The position numbers and the translations under genes were made by a program. A DNA stretch of 64,000 nt from Mactra quadrangularis (taxonomy: Eukaryota; Mollusca; Bivalvia; Venerida; Mactridae): contig CM046299.1 of assembly GCA_025267735.1 (NCBI GenBank), positions 33,184,887 to 33,248,886 of the forward strand, in the 5' to 3' direction. Every line of letters begins with the position of its first letter. The stretch's first letter is position 1. The notes beneath the pieces were generated by a model. The model was not told the DNA's origin. It made no database searches and saw only the letters and a program-made list of their open reading frames with translations. Positions 37,101-43,100 of the stretch are shown here, piece by piece.

Positions 37101-40100
37101 AAAAGTAAAATCATATTTAGTACCAAAAAACACATACATATAATTACAGAGATACAACACAACTTTGTAATAAATCACAGAGCTTAGAACAAGTTACAGA
37201 GTTAGAAGTCCTAGCACTAAGCATAGATCAAGTTATAAAGTGTTATAGTCACCAGGTCTTAAAGATACATGTGTGCAAATATTCTAATAACCCAATTGCT
37301 AATATTTAAATACATAGATACAGTAGAACCCTGCAACAATACACAGAGCTTAGAACAAGTTACAGAGTTGGAAAAAAGCACTATGCATAGCTCAAGTTAC
37401 AGAGATTTGTAGTCTCTAGGACCGTTAGATGTTTGTGTACAATATGCTTATACTAATACGAATGTAAAATCATATTTTGTACCAAAAAGCACATTTATAG
37501 AAATACAAAGATACAATAAAATCTTGTGAGAAAACATAGCTTAGAACAAAAAATGTGTCAGAAGTGGGATACGAACCCACGCCCACATACGCGGAAATGT
37601 GTTGATATAAAACCCTGATTTTTTCGTGTGTTGCACTGTTGATAGAAATATTGTTTTTATGGTTTCCCCCAAAAAATGCTTTTTCTATGTAACTTTTAAC
37701 GGAAATGGGCTGTACAATGACTGCATTAAAAAAACAATAAAATGTCGTCAGTAGAAATCGAAAGGATTTATGTCACGTGACTTTTGCCCATTGCTAGCAA
37801 AATCTACCCATCAAAATATCACGGCGTTGAGACGCCGTGAAATAATATGTCCTCATCATCCTTGCTTCCCACTCCCAAATTAAGGAAAAAATTGATATTT
37901 TGAACATTAAAGCATATTTGTAGGGGTCAATATTAGGTCTGTCCATTCAGAGCAAGTAAATTGTAAAAAGTTGTATATATCCTTGGTAAGATCATACACT
38001 GTATTTTTATACTTTTCAGTATAAACTGGCACTATTTATCATTCATTTATACTATCAATGCATTTGTATTTTAGCAATGATTGACAGTATTTGTTGATCT
38101 GGGACAGTGAGCAAATTTCTTGCAACTTTGAATATTAAACCCATTCCCAAAGGTAATCTTCAGAAGATGGAACAAAGGGCTGATCAGTATGTTGATTCAG
38201 TTGCGAAATCATCTTTGTCAGATGCTGCCCAGCCACGAAGGGTTCAAAAAAGAAATGCAGTGAATGTTACAAATATAGCTAAGCTAAGTCTAATTTACAT
38301 TTGATGGGACTTTTTCAAATTTTATTTAATTTGAATTGACGGTATGCATCCCTGTGGGTTCATCCACCTTGACTATTTTAATCATTGCACATGTGGAGAC
38401 ATTTTAGCTCCCTGTCAAAGTAAAATGTGTAAATCTGTTCTTCTAAATGGGTTGAAAAATTATATTTTAATATACAATTTGTATTTCTTGTAGATATATT
38501 TTAATTATGCAATACATATTATTTTTTTGTAAAAGAACACGGAGATAGATATGTTGTGATTTTATATGTAGACTCATGTTCTGCCTACTGAACTGGTCAA
38601 TCTTTTGTTATTAATCCATCAATATCATTATTTAAGGACTATGTAAAAGTTGAAATTACAGAAAGGTACCTTTAAGTACCTGCCCTCAAAAAGTTGGTTA
38701 GGCTAAATGCAGTGCTAAAAATATCATAATGTTTAATCATCCCTCTTGCCTGAAATCTTTTTGACCAGGCAATATTATCGTAGGTACTTCACGTCACCTG
38801 TGAATACAGAAATAAATACGTTATTTTCTGTGCAAGTTTCCTTTTATTCTAGCGAACAATTTCAGAATACATATGCAGATATTGAATGCACTAATATTAC
38901 TCTAGATGCACTGAGGCTTACATTTTCTATATCTGTGACTGAATTTACATATATGAACAAACAAACAAGTGGGCTCTGTAATCAAAATTTGGGCGTACAT
39001 TTTGTGTGTATTAAACACTTATTCATTACACATCTTTGCGGAAGTCAGGGGCTAATCACAAAAACGTGTGTACATACGCGAACTGAACTTCTATCTAAAG
39101 ATTGCAAGATTTCGATGAAATGTCTTAAGAATGGTTTATTTTTTATGAAGTTATTACTATATATGTCTGTAGATTTGATGATTTATTGTTTTAAGGTATT
39201 TATTTGACGCCACGTGGGAACTTTTTTGTGCCTAATTACTTTATTTTGACATCCATCGCTTCCGTCTTAAATTAGGCGTTGTTTTGTTAGCAGATGACCA
39301 TTTATTGTGTCATACCACCTTTGTTTAAATTGGCCGTGTATTGAAAAATCAAGAGTATGGTGGCTCGGTATAGCCCTCGTGCATTTTCTTCGAGAGCTTC
39401 TAATCTCCGTTGGTGAAATTGTTCGTTGAAGTTTGTGGAACATATTGCATTCTTTAAATGTTTTGTAGTTTATAATGTATTGTTGACATCAAATCATGTG
39501 ACCAAAATTTGAGGGCTTCACCACTTGTCGTTGACTTAAGTCAGATCGTATTGTAGCAAAGATTTTAAGTTTCGAGTGAGTCTTTGAAATTCTCTCATCG
39601 TAAACGTAAGTTCAACGTAAGTAAGTTATTTCGGAAATTTCGCTATCTGAAGTAAGATTCTTATCAAAAAGTCCCAGTTCTTTATCAGCCCTGCGTTTAG
39701 TAAGCATTTAACTTTAGTCAATCACCGTTACCGTTATGAACGGTTAATTGAACGATCCGTTGAAGCGCGAATGTTTGAAGATAGCGGACAAGATAATCTT
39801 TACTTCAATTTATTAGAAGAATTCGGAGAGGAGGAATTGTTTTCTTGTTTACTTGTTTTTTGTAAATTTATTGATCTAAATCAACGGGAGTAACACCGCC
39901 GACTTCGTTGTAATGGCAGTTACTAATTTGCACAATAAACTGGAACTATTTTGTTTCAGGTTGTTTCATACTCGCGTACTACGATACTTAAACCGTTTGC
40001 TGTTTGCCTGAAACGTTTTCCGCTAACAGGCCGTTCAATAATGACATAAGTGAATTATACCTATTTTAAGTGTGTACCTTTCATTACCTGTGTCCATTAT

Positions 40101-43100
40101 TGGACACCGTACTTTTTGTTTGTACTACTTCTTTTGTGTAAAGTTGTATTTTGGACATGTTGAAATTTATGAATATTAGTATATAGAGATATTTTATTAT
40201 ACTGATTTCAGACAATGTATGAATTAATTTGTATTTTTAACTTTTAGTGCATCTGTACGGGGGTGTACACAATCTGATTGGGTGATTTTATTTTAACTGT
40301 TTTCACTGTACTTCATGTAAACTTGCACAAAAGTTTACATGTTTAAACTCATTTTTTCATAAAAAATAAATATTACTAAACCACTTTTTTGATATTTTTC
40401 TATTAAAATTACTTATTTATTTCGTAAGGATTAAAATGAAAACTGAAATTTATGATAATTATTTGTAAATTTCAATTATTGCAACCACACCTATTTTAAA
40501 GTCATGAAGGACATTCGTAAATTACATAGTCCTTAAGAATTGGTCTCAACAATGATGCCGACATAGAAACCATCTCAGTTCCTGTTTCATGAGGTTTATT
40601 CAAGTTGGTGACTATTGATGGCACATGTGGGTATAACTTTAGAAACTACTGACTTAAGTAAGTAAACTATAAATATTATAGTAGTGCTCTAGTCCCAGTG
40701 GTCTAGGAAATTTAGCATTGCTTAATATGCGAAAAGACACAGGTTTAAATCCAGGTTAAACCTAAACATTAAACGTTGATGCTGACAGCTTGGGCAGAAT
40801 GGAATGTTAATTTTTAAAATCATTTTGTGTCATGTAGACTTATGATGCAAATATATATGCGTGTGTTAAATTTGATATGTGTTACTGTACTATTAAGCTA
40901 TTGCTGTGGTTTAATGAATTTATGTTTATCTGGTAGTGGAGAAAGTTAATCCATTATTCAAATATTTTTGTTGGCAGTTGAGACCTACATTTTTTTATAG
41001 TATAATGTTCTATATTATTTCAGTTTGAAGAGATCAAGTACCTCATATAACACAAATGGCAGCCTAGGAAGTTCAATAAGGTGCAACTTTTAATTGCTAT
41101 GTGATACCAAAATTATCCATCACTCCATCTGCTGTCAGAGGGTAACAAAGATCTACATGTAGAATAAAACAGAAATGATTGCCAATGGTGTTGGTGTTGA
41201 AAGTGTTGATATTTACCATTATATTATTGAATTGGCTAAGCTCTTATAACAATGTTTTACTCGTGGCTCACAATGGACAAATATTTCATTTTGTTGTGTT
41301 TTCTTCAGCTTTCCATAATTGTGATCTAATTTATAAAATCTTATATAGAATTCTCACAAAGCAAATGATGATGTAAAAAGTCATAAAGCATTATTTATAT
41401 ATCTAACAAGTTAAATAATAAGAGGGTTTTTTTAAAAGAACTTTCTTTGATATGATGTTATTCTGACAATACAAGTTTCAAATGAAAAAAGAAACAAACT
41501 TCCTCAGTTGTCAAAATGTGTACTGCAGAACATACTGCATGTTCAGGTTTAAATTACAACCAGTGAAAACTATTTATAGTTGCTATGGAGAGGATGGATT
41601 CTACAATAGTTTGGGACAACCCAGAGTTACTTATGAAATAAAAAAACTTTTGAATATGTGATTCCTAATCTTGTTACTCCCTTGAAAATCTTAGAAAGTT
41701 AACCTGACTAATTCTACACAAATCTTATTAGTTTATTGTGAAACAAGATCATACACATTTATACTACAACACATTTATACATGCATTATATTTCTTTGAT
41801 CAGTTAGCTGTTAAGGTCAGGATTATACAATATTATACAGTGTTCAGCTCAAAACTCAGATGAGCATTGAAATTTTATATAATCAATTTTCATCACCCAA
41901 TATACACAAGATAGACATTTTGGAACTTGATTTGGCTAAAGTTTAATACTGAATAAAATGGATATCTTATTAGAATTTTTTAAACTAAGATCATTAAAAG
42001 TTGAAAAATACTGGACACATGTCCCATGTACTAATCAATTAGGTTAAAGTTTCAGGTTAAGGGATTGGGAAGATTGTTGTTGCATGGAACTTATACCTGT
42101 GCAAATATGTCGATCCTGACATTAATCCAAGTCGTCATGGATGGCCACCCAATACTCATCTCTGATACTATTATATTTTGCCTTTAATTTTGAAAAATGT
42201 ATATTTTGACATATAAAGCATTGTAAAAACACAATAATTTACACAATTGTGGAATAAATCACTACAGATATGACTTAGCAGTTTTTATTATGTAATCTTA
42301 TCTTATGTTGCACATGTGTGTGACTGGTGATTACCATCTCATTTTGCGAATTATGTAACAAATTCACCATAATTGTTTAAGATATTGTAAGCTTTACCTA
42401 TTATAGGCATTTACCTACTTTGTTCACTGTAATATTACCAGAAATTAGTGTTAAAATAAGGTAGTCTTGCTACTATGGACTTCTCAGAAATACTACCACT
42501 GAAAACTGGTCATTTGAATTTTCAGGGTCTTATGTTTTTCGCCTGATATATATTTCTTAAGTGACGGTAAAGTTGATTTTTGCTCATTGCTTCTGATGCA
42601 GAATGCATTAAGGAAAATTTTGATGTATGTTTTTGAGTGCCATTTGAAAAATAAGGTCAAAAGAGTAGTTTCCTTATACATGTAACACACAAGTTGCGGC
42701 CATTTGGAAATTGTCTCAATTGGTGGCGGCGTTTTCAGAAACTTTAGAAAATGGGCTAGGGTCACAAAAAATGAAATATTTTGAAAACGAAACGGTAAAA
42801 TTGTTTTTTATTGTACATTTCCTAGATGGTCACTATTAGGATGGTCATACTTTAATATAGATTATTCATACCAGTTTATTTACACTTAGTAAATTTCTTA
42901 AATTAGTATATTTAAATATAGTTTTAAATTAGAATATTTATCTTAAACATAGATTAAATTTTTAAAAATTATGGGCAGTATGTCAGTTAATGCTCGTATT
43001 GACTGTGTGTCGCCTGCAAAAACGTGTTGAAACTTTAAAGACCTTGGCCAATCAATTGGCCTAAATGTCCTTCACCTTCGACATAGTGGCAGGTAGGGAA

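Noticed and set aside
38746..39207. 153-aa ORF as an exon
   Set aside because: No ATG at the start, no recognised motif; the C-terminal half is low-complexity and hydrophobic.
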